Below are positions 1 through 6,514 of a DNA stretch of 37,662 nucleotides, piece after piece. The stretch's first letter is position 1; each line of letters starts with the position of its first letter. The stretch covers positions 1 through 37,662 of the forward strand of contig SOKL01000329.1 in NCBI GenBank assembly GCA_004376265.1, written 5' to 3'. A program made the position numbers and the translations under genes. Source of the DNA: Candidatus Thorarchaeota archaeon. GTDB lineage: Archaea; Asgardarchaeota; Thorarchaeia; Thorarchaeales; Thorarchaeaceae. Below the pieces are notes generated by a model that was not told where the DNA came from, ran no database searches, and saw nothing but the letters and a program-made list of their open reading frames with translations.

Positions 1-2
1 AG

Positions 3-404
3 AACGGCAGAGAGAACGGGGGAAAGGACTACCAGTCGGGTCGCTTCCCACCTGCGTGCATAGGACAGTGTGAAAGGGTCCTCGATAACCTTGCGATTAG
101 ATACTCAGCTGCTTCGGTAGCAATTGGGTTGGGAAGAACTGTTGTAGAGCTATTCGATTTGAGCGCGTCATTGAAAGATGCAAGGACATTGTTGAAAGAA
201 CGTGGAAAAATAGATAATGAAGTTGTGGCTGCAGTCGGTGATGATGTATTGAAGCGATTTGCGTTCTGTGGAACACGTGAGCAGCTTCAGGAATACACCA
301 AAGAGCTAGAAACAATCGGATTCACAAATATAGTATTTGGACCTCCTATTGGCATGTCAAAGAAAGGAGTAGAGAATCTCGTATCTACAAAGATGCGAAA
401 CTAA
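3..404 (+). CDS. F420-dependent LLM-family oxidoreductase, Mer-like, 3' part only
   Basis: The frame is open from the left edge, so the N-terminus lies outside the window; about 133 C-terminal residues are visible. The stretch RFAFCGTREQLQEYTKELE followed by GFTNIVFGPPIG is the usual C-terminal barrel end of luciferase-like F420 enzymes, where a CGT/AGT turn and a GPPIG/GSPIG loop close the barrel. The best family match from memory is 5,10-methylenetetrahydromethanopterin reductase, which reduces methylene-H4MPT to methyl-H4MPT with F420H2 in the archaeal Wood-Ljungdahl pathway. Other LLM-class enzymes cannot be excluded without the N-terminal half. The stop codon at 402-404 overlaps that of the convergent gene (401-403 on the other strand). 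Confidence 0.7.
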   Translation, partial: NGRENGGKDYQSGRFPPACIGQCERVLDNLAIRYSAASVAIGLGRTVVELFDLSASLKDARTLLKERGKIDNEVVAAVGDDVLKRFAFCGTREQLQEYTKELETIGFTNIVFGPPIGMSKKGVENLVSTKMRN

Positions 405-1888
405 TAATCTTCCAGCTCAGGAAGATAGTTTGTCAGGTCTACATCTTTTGGACGTGTTGACCAATTCCCGAACTCATATGTCAGGTTCTTAGTCAAATCC
501 ATCATTGATCTCGACCCGCTTTGGGCAATTGTCATAATTGGTTGCACTTTTTCAACACCAGGATTCTGTTCGAGTGTACGGAACATCTGGTAGTACTCGA
601 CTTGATGAAGTCCGGGACTCATTGTCCATATCACAATTCCCCTTGAAGAGAGGTAATACATTACCCATGGGAACTGCACAACAAGATTCAAGATTCTGTT
701 CTTCCAAGATTCGTTACATATAATCTCAAAACAGAAATTCGATGATAAACCAAGACCTCCAAACAAAACATAGGGAAGAAAAAGCTCATTCTCTCGCAGT
801 TTTCGAATCACTTGAGCAACTCGACGTGAGTCAACATGAATGTCCCTCATCTTTAGATTAGCACTGACCTGGCTGGGTCCTATTCTAGCGTCTGTTTGAA
901 TCTGAGTAGCTATCGCCAAGTCTAGTTGTGTAAACTGTTCTTTTACTTCGCCACATTGGATGAGTGGCGGCTGGACGTTTTCTGATTTCACAGTCACGTC
1001 GACATCTCCCTTTTTGAGAAATGTTGGAAGAGTCCAGGTATTATCAACTAATAATTGCAGATTTGACTGGGTCCCTGTTGCAGTTTGATAATGTATACTT
1101 GCATAATCAAAAAATTCCTGGGAAAAATCACGTATAGAACTTTGAAACACTCTACGCGTGTCTGAGATATTTGGAATCAAGAAGGTGACATACCCAAGAT
1201 CGGTCATTGTAGTTTTCAGAATACTCTTAGTGAAAGGATATTCTGCAAGGCTCTGTTCAATTGTATTCCAGTCAGATCCATCTCTGATAGTGAAGAAAAG
1301 CATCACTGACTGCAGGTTGAACGCTTTATAGTCAAGTAATGCTGAGAATCGTATTGCATGTCGCTCTTTCATACGTTGGATAGATCTTGCAATTGTCCTG
1401 GGAGTTATACCAAGCTTCTTTGAAGCATCGACTAAAGAGAGTTCAGGTTCTCTTGTGAAAAGCAAGAGTGTTTCAAAATCAGTTTTGTTGATTGGGCTTT
1501 CTTCGATAAGAAAGGCGAAACTGTATGCAGATTTGATTGAGTCTCGTGTTAGTAGATTGAACTTGTTCAATGTCTTGAGGTTTTCTAGTATTCTAGACTT
1601 GAACCGTTCATTGATTGGCATCATCGCGGGATTTGTTGGGGTTGTTGTATATTCCGGGTTTTCTTTGAGAATATCTACAGCTTTAATTGCCGCCTCCATC
1701 GATAATGAACCAGAACATAAACCAAGGTAAATTCTCATAGCATCTAGATAGAACTGTGCCGCTGGTTCATCTGAGTATGGAATCAGGTTGTCAAAAGGAG
1801 TTAGTATCTGCGATGAAAGACTCTCATTAGGATTGATTTCTGGTGTTCTTCCATCAAGTCCTGAACGAGCCTTGTTCAATATTCTCAT
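401..1888 (-). CDS. Large tandem-HTH, Lrp/AsnC-like regulator (second gene of operon)
   Basis: This 495-residue protein has an all-helical N-terminal region (about 1-140). A helix-turn-helix follows at about 148-178 (SLVDASKKLGITPRTIARSI), then an Lrp/RAM-like alpha-beta segment (about 190-285). A second winged-helix unit lies at about 322-372 (AIATQIQTDARIGPSQVSAN onward), followed by a second alpha-beta segment. Two HTH-plus-effector modules in one chain is about three times the size of a normal Lrp. The ATG at 1888 overlaps the TGA of the upstream regulator (ATGA), so the two are translationally coupled. Architecture and some motifs resemble the 592-residue protein at 20485-22263. DNA binding is inferred; the ligand is unknown. 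Confidence 0.72.
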   Translation of the reverse strand: MRILNKARSGLDGRTPEINPNESLSSQILTPFDNLIPYSDEPAAQFYLDAMRIYLGLCSGSLSMEAAIKAVDILKENPEYTTTPTNPAMMPINERFKSRILENLKTLNKFNLLTRDSIKSAYSFAFLIEESPINKTDFETLLLFTREPELSLVDASKKLGITPRTIARSIQRMKERHAIRFSALLDYKAFNLQSVMLFFTIRDGSDWNTIEQSLAEYPFTKSILKTTMTDLGYVTFLIPNISDTRRVFQSSIRDFSQEFFDYASIHYQTATGTQSNLQLLVDNTWTLPTFLKKGDVDVTVKSENVQPPLIQCGEVKEQFTQLDLAIATQIQTDARIGPSQVSANLKMRDIHVDSRRVAQVIRKLRENELFLPYVLFGGLGLSSNFCFEIICNESWKNRILNLVVQFPWVMYYLSSRGIVIWTMSPGLHQVEYYQMFRTLEQNPGVEKVQPIMTIAQSGSRSMMDLTKNLTYEFGNWSTRPKDVDLTNYLPELEDY

Positions 1889-2985
1889 CGCCGATGACTA
1901 TCATTTCCAATTGGTATGCGTGATGCAAGGTGGGACACCACACTCTCAAGTCGTTTCTCTATTTCATGATTGTTGGCTATAAATGTGCATATCTCTGAGG
2001 TGTTACCTACTAGCCCTGATAATATTTGAGACATCGTCAACCAATCCACTGTGAGAGGGGTTTCAAGGTCAAGTACTGTGAGTTCTTTACCAGACAGAAC
2101 ACGCGCTTTAGGGAAAGTACTGGCTTGAGCATTTAGTAATCTTGAAGTTATTGACTCATTTGAATTCACATCTTTGACACACACCATGAGTTTCTGGTCT
2201 AGGCCAATATCATTGACATTCACATATGGAAGGGTGATAATTTTTCTCAATCGAGCTAGTCTACGCCGTAGGGTTCTACTAGACAATGACTCAAGTCCTA
2301 ATTCACTGATTTTCATTTTCACCTCAGATGCAGTTGCATGATAGTTTGATTCGATTGCCGCAGCAATGACTAGATCGACAATTGGTGCACTGCTTGTTTC
2401 ACTCTGTTTTACGCTATCTACATCTGGAAGGACTCTGACATAGTCCTTTGCTACACCAAAAGATGCCTCTAATCTAAAGTCATGACTAAAACCCCATGAC
2501 GATCCATCAAATAATCCCAGATTCATATGATGTGAAATATTGGAAGCAACCTCCACATTCAAACCTAGAGAATATGGACGTTTTCTGAATCGTTCAATTT
2601 GGCTCTTAAACCAAGCATACTGGTTTTTCATTGGTAAGATTGCTTCAAAATAGATTCGAGAATCCATTGTAGAAGACATGACTGATTTCGTAAGTCGTGT
2701 GACAAATGGATTGGTATGCAGCCAGCGAGAAAATTTGACAAGGACCTCTGAGTTCTCACTATCTTGAGCCCACCCAAAAATTAGCACGAGGCCTAATTTC
2801 CCATAATCAAGATTGCTGCGGATACCAACATGAAAATCTGTTTGGAGTTTGTGCCAGATTTGATTAATTGCAGATCTTGTTACATCCAGTTCATCTGCAA
2901 TCTTAGCTTGACGAAAAGATGGATCGATGACCAATCGTCGTAAAAGCCGTAATTCACCTGGTCCCAATGACCGCAAAGTTATCAC
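1885..2985 (-). CDS. Tandem-HTH, Lrp/AsnC-like regulator (first gene of operon)
   Basis: The protein has 366 residues and starts at GTG 2985. It opens directly with a winged HTH (residues about 8-48: LGPGELRLLRRLVIDPSFRQ, then an AKIADELDVTRSAINQIWHK recognition region). An alpha-beta domain and a second HTH follow (about 205-250, ATASEVKMKISELGLESLSS and an RRRLARLRK recognition helix). It is a shorter relative of the coupled downstream gene, lacking the long helical N-terminus. An imperfect palindrome lies just upstream of the start and could be an autoregulatory site. Role as transcription factor is inferred from fold; target genes are unknown. Confidence 0.7.
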   Translation of the reverse strand: MITLRSLGPGELRLLRRLVIDPSFRQAKIADELDVTRSAINQIWHKLQTDFHVGIRSNLDYGKLGLVLIFGWAQDSENSEVLVKFSRWLHTNPFVTRLTKSVMSSTMDSRIYFEAILPMKNQYAWFKSQIERFRKRPYSLGLNVEVASNISHHMNLGLFDGSSWGFSHDFRLEASFGVAKDYVRVLPDVDSVKQSETSSAPIVDLVIAAAIESNYHATASEVKMKISELGLESLSSRTLRRRLARLRKIITLPYVNVNDIGLDQKLMVCVKDVNSNESITSRLLNAQASTFPKARVLSGKELTVLDLETPLTVDWLTMSQILSGLVGNTSEICTFIANNHEIEKRLESVVSHLASRIPIGNDSHRR

Positions 2986-2994
2986 CTATATCTG

Positions 2995-3007
2995 CCCAAT
3001 ATCTGGG
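2995..3007. promoter_or_regulatory. Short palindrome upstream of regulator operon
   Basis: CCCA-ATATC-TGGG sits 10 bp upstream of the GTG start of the minus-strand regulator operon, inside a double ATCTG direct repeat. Lrp-type proteins often bind their own promoters, so autoregulation is a reasonable inference, but arms of 4 bp are weak evidence. Confidence 0.3.
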
Positions 3008-3161
3008 TAATATGGCCGGATGTTTAGTTATGAATTTGGTGGCTCGTCTCGTTTGTCAGAACTGAAAAGTGACCGAGTCAATTCTCGCGGATGAATTCAC
3101 TAGATTTGAATGCGGGGTCATTAGAACGCCATCTAATGCACCCGTTGAATCCAGCGCGCCC

Positions 3162-3170
3162 TTATTATAA
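3162..3170 (+). promoter_or_regulatory. TATA-like box for the 3.2-3.7 kb structured RNA region
   Basis: TTATTATAA lies about 27-30 bp before the first base-paired segment of the candidate RNA (CACACTGT at 3197), which is the normal archaeal TATA-to-start distance. No convincing BRE is visible: the upstream bases are GC-rich. The stretch 3008-3160 shows no supported gene. Confidence 0.4.
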
Positions 3171-3192
3171 CACGTTGAGTTCATTCACATGG

Positions 3193-3715
3193 TTTCACAC
3201 TGTAGAATGAGCTCAAAGGTTAGGTTAATCCTACGCCCAGTTAGTCGTGGGAAGACACCTGTATCGAGAGAGATATAGTTGTCCGACCGCATGCTGAAGG
3301 GAGCAAATCTACACAGTGTGCCCCATTCAACCTTCCAGCAAACGAAGGAGGTGAAAGCGATTAAAACAGACCGGATGAGAACTCTTTACGAGAGCATGAC
3401 TAGAAATCGTGCTGCATTGGAGTTGCTATCAATCGGTGTCGTACACGGTATCTCGACCGTTGTGCAGCCGCCCTGCGAAGATCCGACCCCATTCTGATTC
3501 ACTACATGTAAAGTAGTGGACAGAAGGTCAATCGGACTTGACTGCAAGGTGAGCTTCAGCGTCGACATACTTCGTTGCTGGACATGGTTGGTAGGGGATT
3601 CTTACAACAACTGCAGTGTGAGCTTCTAGAGAGAGAAGCTAACCGATGAAACCAAACCCCCAAAGGTTTGGAGCAGATCTGGAGGAATCCAGAATGCCAA
3701 CCTTTCGCTTGGAGT
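3193..3715 (+). ncRNA. Candidate large structured RNA (about 520 nt) or highly structured leader
   Basis: The region has no convincing ORF but an unusual run of short-loop perfect hairpins. CTGTATC/GATATAG has loop GAGAGA (3259-3278, one G-U pair). CACTAC/GTAGTG is at 3500-3518. GTCAA/TTGAC is at 3527-3542. AGCTTCT/AGAAGCT is at 3621-3640. CCAAACC/GGTTTGG is at 3652-3671. TCTGGA/TCCAGA closes a GGAA (GNRA) tetraloop at 3678-3693. CCAA/TTGG is at 3697-3712. A distant pair CACACTGT (3197-3204) with ACAGTGTG (3313-3320) closes the first domain. A TATA-like box sits at the right distance upstream, and SD-led small ORFs follow. I could not match it to RNase P, SRP or other RNAs I know. Strand is inferred from the promoter and downstream genes. 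Confidence 0.5.
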
Positions 3716-3757
3716 AGAGAACAAAAAATGAAACAAATTACGGAGGAGAAAAACACA

Positions 3758-3799
3758 ATGGATCCTAGACCCGGAGACGAATGTCCTGAACCCTGGTAA
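3758..3799 (+). CDS. MicroORF, 13 residues, MDPRPGDECPEPW
   Basis: The ATG at 3758 has a strong Shine-Dalgarno GGAGGAG at 3742-3748 (spacing 9), and the frame ends in TAA after CCTGAACCCTGG. An in-frame ATG at 3728 would give 23 residues but has no good SD at proper spacing. The peptide closely resembles the 15-residue microORF at 22325-22372, which also has T-M near the start and ends in PEPW. The next gene (3848) has a nearly identical SD context, suggesting one mRNA. Function is unknown; a small signalling, precursor or structural peptide are all possible. Confidence 0.5.
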   Translation: MDPRPGDECPEPW

Positions 3800-3847
3800 T
3801 AATAGAATAAAACGTGCGGTAAACCCGCTACGGAGGAATAACAAAAA

Positions 3848-4099
3848 ATGATACGAACACAAAAAATCGAACCAATATTCGAAGACTTCACACAGCCCGA
3901 TAATGGGCGTGAGGTGGACCCTTTCACCGATTCAGAAACCGTCAGACTCGTTGCAATTAACATCGAGCTATCTGTCAGAAATCTGATCAGTGCAAATGCC
4001 CCACCAGAAAGTCTCGTGGTCACAGCTGACATCGGCACACACAAACTCATGGCTATCCCAACAGCGGATGGCGAAGTTAAGGTGCTAGTGTTCCAGTAG
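3848..4099 (+). CDS. Unknown 83-residue protein after structured RNA and microORF
   Basis: The ATG start has an excellent SD (GGAGGAA 3832-3838, spacing 9). The 83-residue product is soluble and acidic in its first third, with no Cys. It has an alternating hydrophobic C-terminal part (SLVVTADIGTHKLMAIPTAD, then VKVLVF) that looks like paired beta strands, preceded by a helix around residues 32-52. I recognise no family. It lies in an otherwise noncoding stretch, 48 bp after the PEPW microORF, so it is probably the last gene of that unit. A minus-strand frame over the same DNA lacks an SD and looks like a shadow. Confidence 0.6.
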   Translation: MIRTQKIEPIFEDFTQPDNGREVDPFTDSETVRLVAINIELSVRNLISANAPPESLVVTADIGTHKLMAIPTADGEVKVLVFQ

Positions 4100-4162
4100 T
4101 GACCGTGGTGAAGGCAATGGACCCGGAGTATTCCCGGGGGACTAAAGGTTACCCCGGAGTAG

Positions 4163-4189
4163 TACAGTACGTACAGTATGTACAGTATG
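4163..4189. repeat. Three tandem 9-bp repeats upstream of MFS promoter
   Basis: TACAGTACG, TACAGTATG, TACAGTATG follow head to tail and are followed by a partial fourth copy (TATGG). They end 18 bp before a TATA box (4208), where an activator or repressor could bind. Just upstream the 9-mer CCCGGAGTA occurs twice (about 4130 and 4154). Confidence 0.55.
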
Positions 4190-4207
4190 TATGGAAAGAA
4201 GAGGTGT

Positions 4208-4215
4208 CTATATAG
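4208..4215 (+). promoter_or_regulatory. TATA box of MFS gene
   Basis: CTATATAG predicts a transcription start near 4238 and a leader of about 100 nt before the GTG at 4336. Flanked by the 9-bp repeats upstream and an inverted repeat downstream. Confidence 0.5.
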
Positions 4216-4256
4216 CCTGAACCAGTATTTCAGCTTGTTCTCAAGCCGTTCTCATA

Positions 4257-4286
4257 TTGTCCGTAGACTCAATACTTTCCGGACAA
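4257..4286. promoter_or_regulatory. Inverted repeat, possible operator, in MFS leader
   Basis: TTGTCCG (4257-4263) and CGGACAA (4280-4286) are perfect 7-bp arms separated by 16 bp. The site is downstream of the predicted start, as expected for a repressor roadblock or a leader hairpin. Confidence 0.45.
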
Positions 4287-4335
4287 ACTGTGTATCGAAC
4301 GGCAGCACATAAGAACCAGTTTGGAGATACAAAAG

Positions 4336-5754
4336 GTGAAGTTCATCCAGCAGTCTGATGAAAGGAGTGAAGTCGACTTGGATGACGAGCCTGATCTACT
4401 AGCTGGTCAAAAACCTATTGAAAGTGATGACACCATCAAAGAACGCCCTGGATTGAGGGAATCAATCAGAGCTGTGTTCTCATGGCGAAATTACTCTGTT
4501 TATCTATCAACTGCGTGGACTTTCAGTGCTTTTAGCTACTTGGGTTTATTCTTTAATCTCTATTTTCTCGAGTTATATCCCGGAGGGTACCTGTTACTCG
4601 GAGCTGTGTTATCATTAACAAGTTTGGTCGCTTCGATTTCACGTCTGGGCGGAGGGTATGTTGGAGATGTTGTAAACAGAAAACACCTCTCTGTTGTAGC
4701 AATGTTCATGATGGCTATTTACAATCTAATTCTAGGTATCTCTATTGAATTCACATGGATTTTGATTGCTCTCATGTTTTTATCCACCATGGAGATTTTC
4801 AAAGGTGGATCATCTGCTTTTATCATGGATAATATTCCCAAGGAACACAGCGGCCTTGGGCTTTCACTCTTTCAAATTGGAAGAGTGCTGGGGATTTTCA
4901 CACTTGCTGCGTTTGTGATATTAACACCCATTCTTGGGTTTGGACAAAGTCTTCGCCTGATGTTTCTAATCGGCGGATTATTTCTAATCATCACATCAAT
5001 TGCTAGAGCTATTCTTCTCAAGGGCAAAGCCCCAGAACTCAAACGAGAGAGTATTTCCTTACCAAGAGCGTTCTATCAAGACAACAAAAGAGCAGTAAGC
5101 TTGTTGTTGAAGATGGTACCGGGTCTTTTAGCTGTTGTTGTTATTGATTCTGTCAGTGATGCACTATTCCGATTTGGATCCTACATTTACATCTATGAAG
5201 AGGTCGGAATTGAGATACCTGGAATAATCATCATGAGTATCGTAACAATAGTAATTTCAGTTCCCCTGTTGCTGGGAGCCGGTCGATTGTCAGACCGGTA
5301 CGATGTAAAGAAATTGGCATTAATAGTATACAGCGTTGTACCGATATCCGCGATTCTGCTCTTTGTATCGCCAATGTTCCCCTACTGGGCTCCGATATCA
5401 ATAATCAACGGAGCTGAATCAATGATGGAAGGACTTGGGGCTATCTTCTCTACCCCATTTCTAGCTATTGTTATGAAGTCTGTAAACGATACGTTGTGGT
5501 TACTGCTGCTACTCATAATAATTAAGAAGAATCTTCCAAGACAGGACACTTCCAAGATTCTTAGTGTCTTCTGGTTCATTATTTGGATGTGTGCTTCCAT
5601 TGGTCCCTATTTGGGTGGTTTCTTTTTCCAATACTTCTACTCAGGAGACCTCTTCTTGGTAATACTTGTGCTCAACATACTCCTATTGGGATGGATTTCG
5701 AAACAAGGTTTAATCACAGAGCATATTACTGCAGAAACTGTAAATAATGGATGA
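4336..5754 (+). CDS. Major facilitator superfamily transporter
   Basis: This is an integral membrane transporter of about 472 residues with about 12 hydrophobic segments and a charged cytoplasmic N-terminus of about 50 residues. The MFS loop motif appears in both halves: GGYVGDVVNRK after TM2-3 and GAGRLSDRYDVK in the second half. That supports the two six-helix bundles of the family. I choose GTG 4336 because GGAGAT (4323-4328) is a fair SD at the right distance; a TTG at 4321 is in frame but has no SD. Substrate cannot be told from sequence. It stands alone, with an elaborate upstream region (tandem repeats, TATA box, inverted repeat), so it is probably regulated by a specific ligand-sensing factor. 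Confidence 0.85.
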   Translation: MKFIQQSDERSEVDLDDEPDLLAGQKPIESDDTIKERPGLRESIRAVFSWRNYSVYLSTAWTFSAFSYLGLFFNLYFLELYPGGYLLLGAVLSLTSLVASISRLGGGYVGDVVNRKHLSVVAMFMMAIYNLILGISIEFTWILIALMFLSTMEIFKGGSSAFIMDNIPKEHSGLGLSLFQIGRVLGIFTLAAFVILTPILGFGQSLRLMFLIGGLFLIITSIARAILLKGKAPELKRESISLPRAFYQDNKRAVSLLLKMVPGLLAVVVIDSVSDALFRFGSYIYIYEEVGIEIPGIIIMSIVTIVISVPLLLGAGRLSDRYDVKKLALIVYSVVPISAILLFVSPMFPYWAPISIINGAESMMEGLGAIFSTPFLAIVMKSVNDTLWLLLLLIIIKKNLPRQDTSKILSVFWFIIWMCASIGPYLGGFFFQYFYSGDLFLVILVLNILLLGWISKQGLITEHITAETVNNG

Positions 5755-5810
5755 GCTCTTGTTCTCATAGTTCTACAATGTCGTATTAGTGCAGTTGATA
5801 GGTGGGAATA

Positions 5811-6452
5811 GTGGAGAAGAGAAAACTTGCTAAGAAGATTGTTAGTAGTTTGAAGAAAGCATATCCTGATGCACCACAGTCTTACCTGAAATTTGGGAAT
5901 CCATTCGAGCTTTTAATTGCAACAATCCTTTCCGCACGCACTACTGATGCATCAGTGAATAAGTCAACTCCTGCTCTTTTTGCAAGATATCCAACTCCGG
6001 AAAAAATGGCGAGCGCGAAGATTGAGGAGATCACAAAACTCGTACTAGCAACAGGGTCATACAACAGAAAAGCGGGGTATATCATTGAAACTGCGAGATT
6101 GATTGTTGAGAATTTTGGGGGAGAAGTACCCAAGACACTAGACGAGCTTGTCACTCTCAAGGGAGTGAGCAGAAAAACAGCTAATGTCGTCCTGTCAGTT
6201 GCATTCAATCTCAGTGAGGGCGTTGTAGTTGATACACATGTTATGCGTGTCACTGTGAAACTTGGATTAAGTGAGCACGTCAAGAAACCAAAGAAGATTG
6301 AGAAAGATCTGATGGACTTGATTCCGAAGACACTATGGAATGACTATGCGAAGATTGTGGGAATGCATGGACGCCGGACATGCAAATCATTTCGGCCGAA
6401 ATGTCCAGAATGTCGTGTAAACACAGTATGTCCATCAGCAGAACTCTTGTGA
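5811..6452 (+). CDS. nth: Endonuclease III, DNA glycosylase/AP lyase
   Basis: The enzyme removes oxidised pyrimidines and cuts the abasic site in base excision repair. The helix-hairpin-helix reads LVTLKGVSRKTANVVL with the catalytic Lys, followed by the catalytic Asp in VVVDTHVMRV. The C-terminal 4Fe-4S loop is complete: CKSFRPKCPECRVNTVC, spacing C-x6-C-x2-C-x5-C. Length (213-216 residues) is normal. GTG 5811 is preceded by GGTGGGA (5801-5807) as SD; GTG 5802 is also in frame. The glycosyltransferase downstream is separate. Confidence 0.93.
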   Translation: MEKRKLAKKIVSSLKKAYPDAPQSYLKFGNPFELLIATILSARTTDASVNKSTPALFARYPTPEKMASAKIEEITKLVLATGSYNRKAGYIIETARLIVENFGGEVPKTLDELVTLKGVSRKTANVVLSVAFNLSEGVVVDTHVMRVTVKLGLSEHVKKPKKIEKDLMDLIPKTLWNDYAKIVGMHGRRTCKSFRPKCPECRVNTVCPSAELL

Positions 6453-6514
6453 AATTTCATCGAAACATGTTAAAGGGATTCGAATTCGTAGAAAACGTCA
6501 TCGGTGACAAGACC

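Noticed and set aside
3286-3325. SRP RNA core (GAAGGGAGCA at about 3295)
   Set aside because: The 5' partner CAGG and the paired stem around the tetraloop are missing.
3279-3497. 72-codon plus-strand frame with an AAGGAGGTG inside and a C-terminus CEDPTPF loosely like the PEPW peptides
   Set aside because: It starts at TTG without an SD; the internal SD points to no ATG at proper spacing. It overlies the candidate structured RNA and has no recognisable protein texture.
3646-3717. 23-codon frame starting MKPNPQRFGADLEESR
   Set aside because: No good SD, and two perfect hairpins (3652-3671, 3678-3693) explain the sequence better as RNA.
3556-4050. 164-codon minus-strand frame
   Set aside because: No SD, Ser/Cys/Phe-rich low-quality composition, and it is antisense to the well-signalled 83-residue gene and the microORF.
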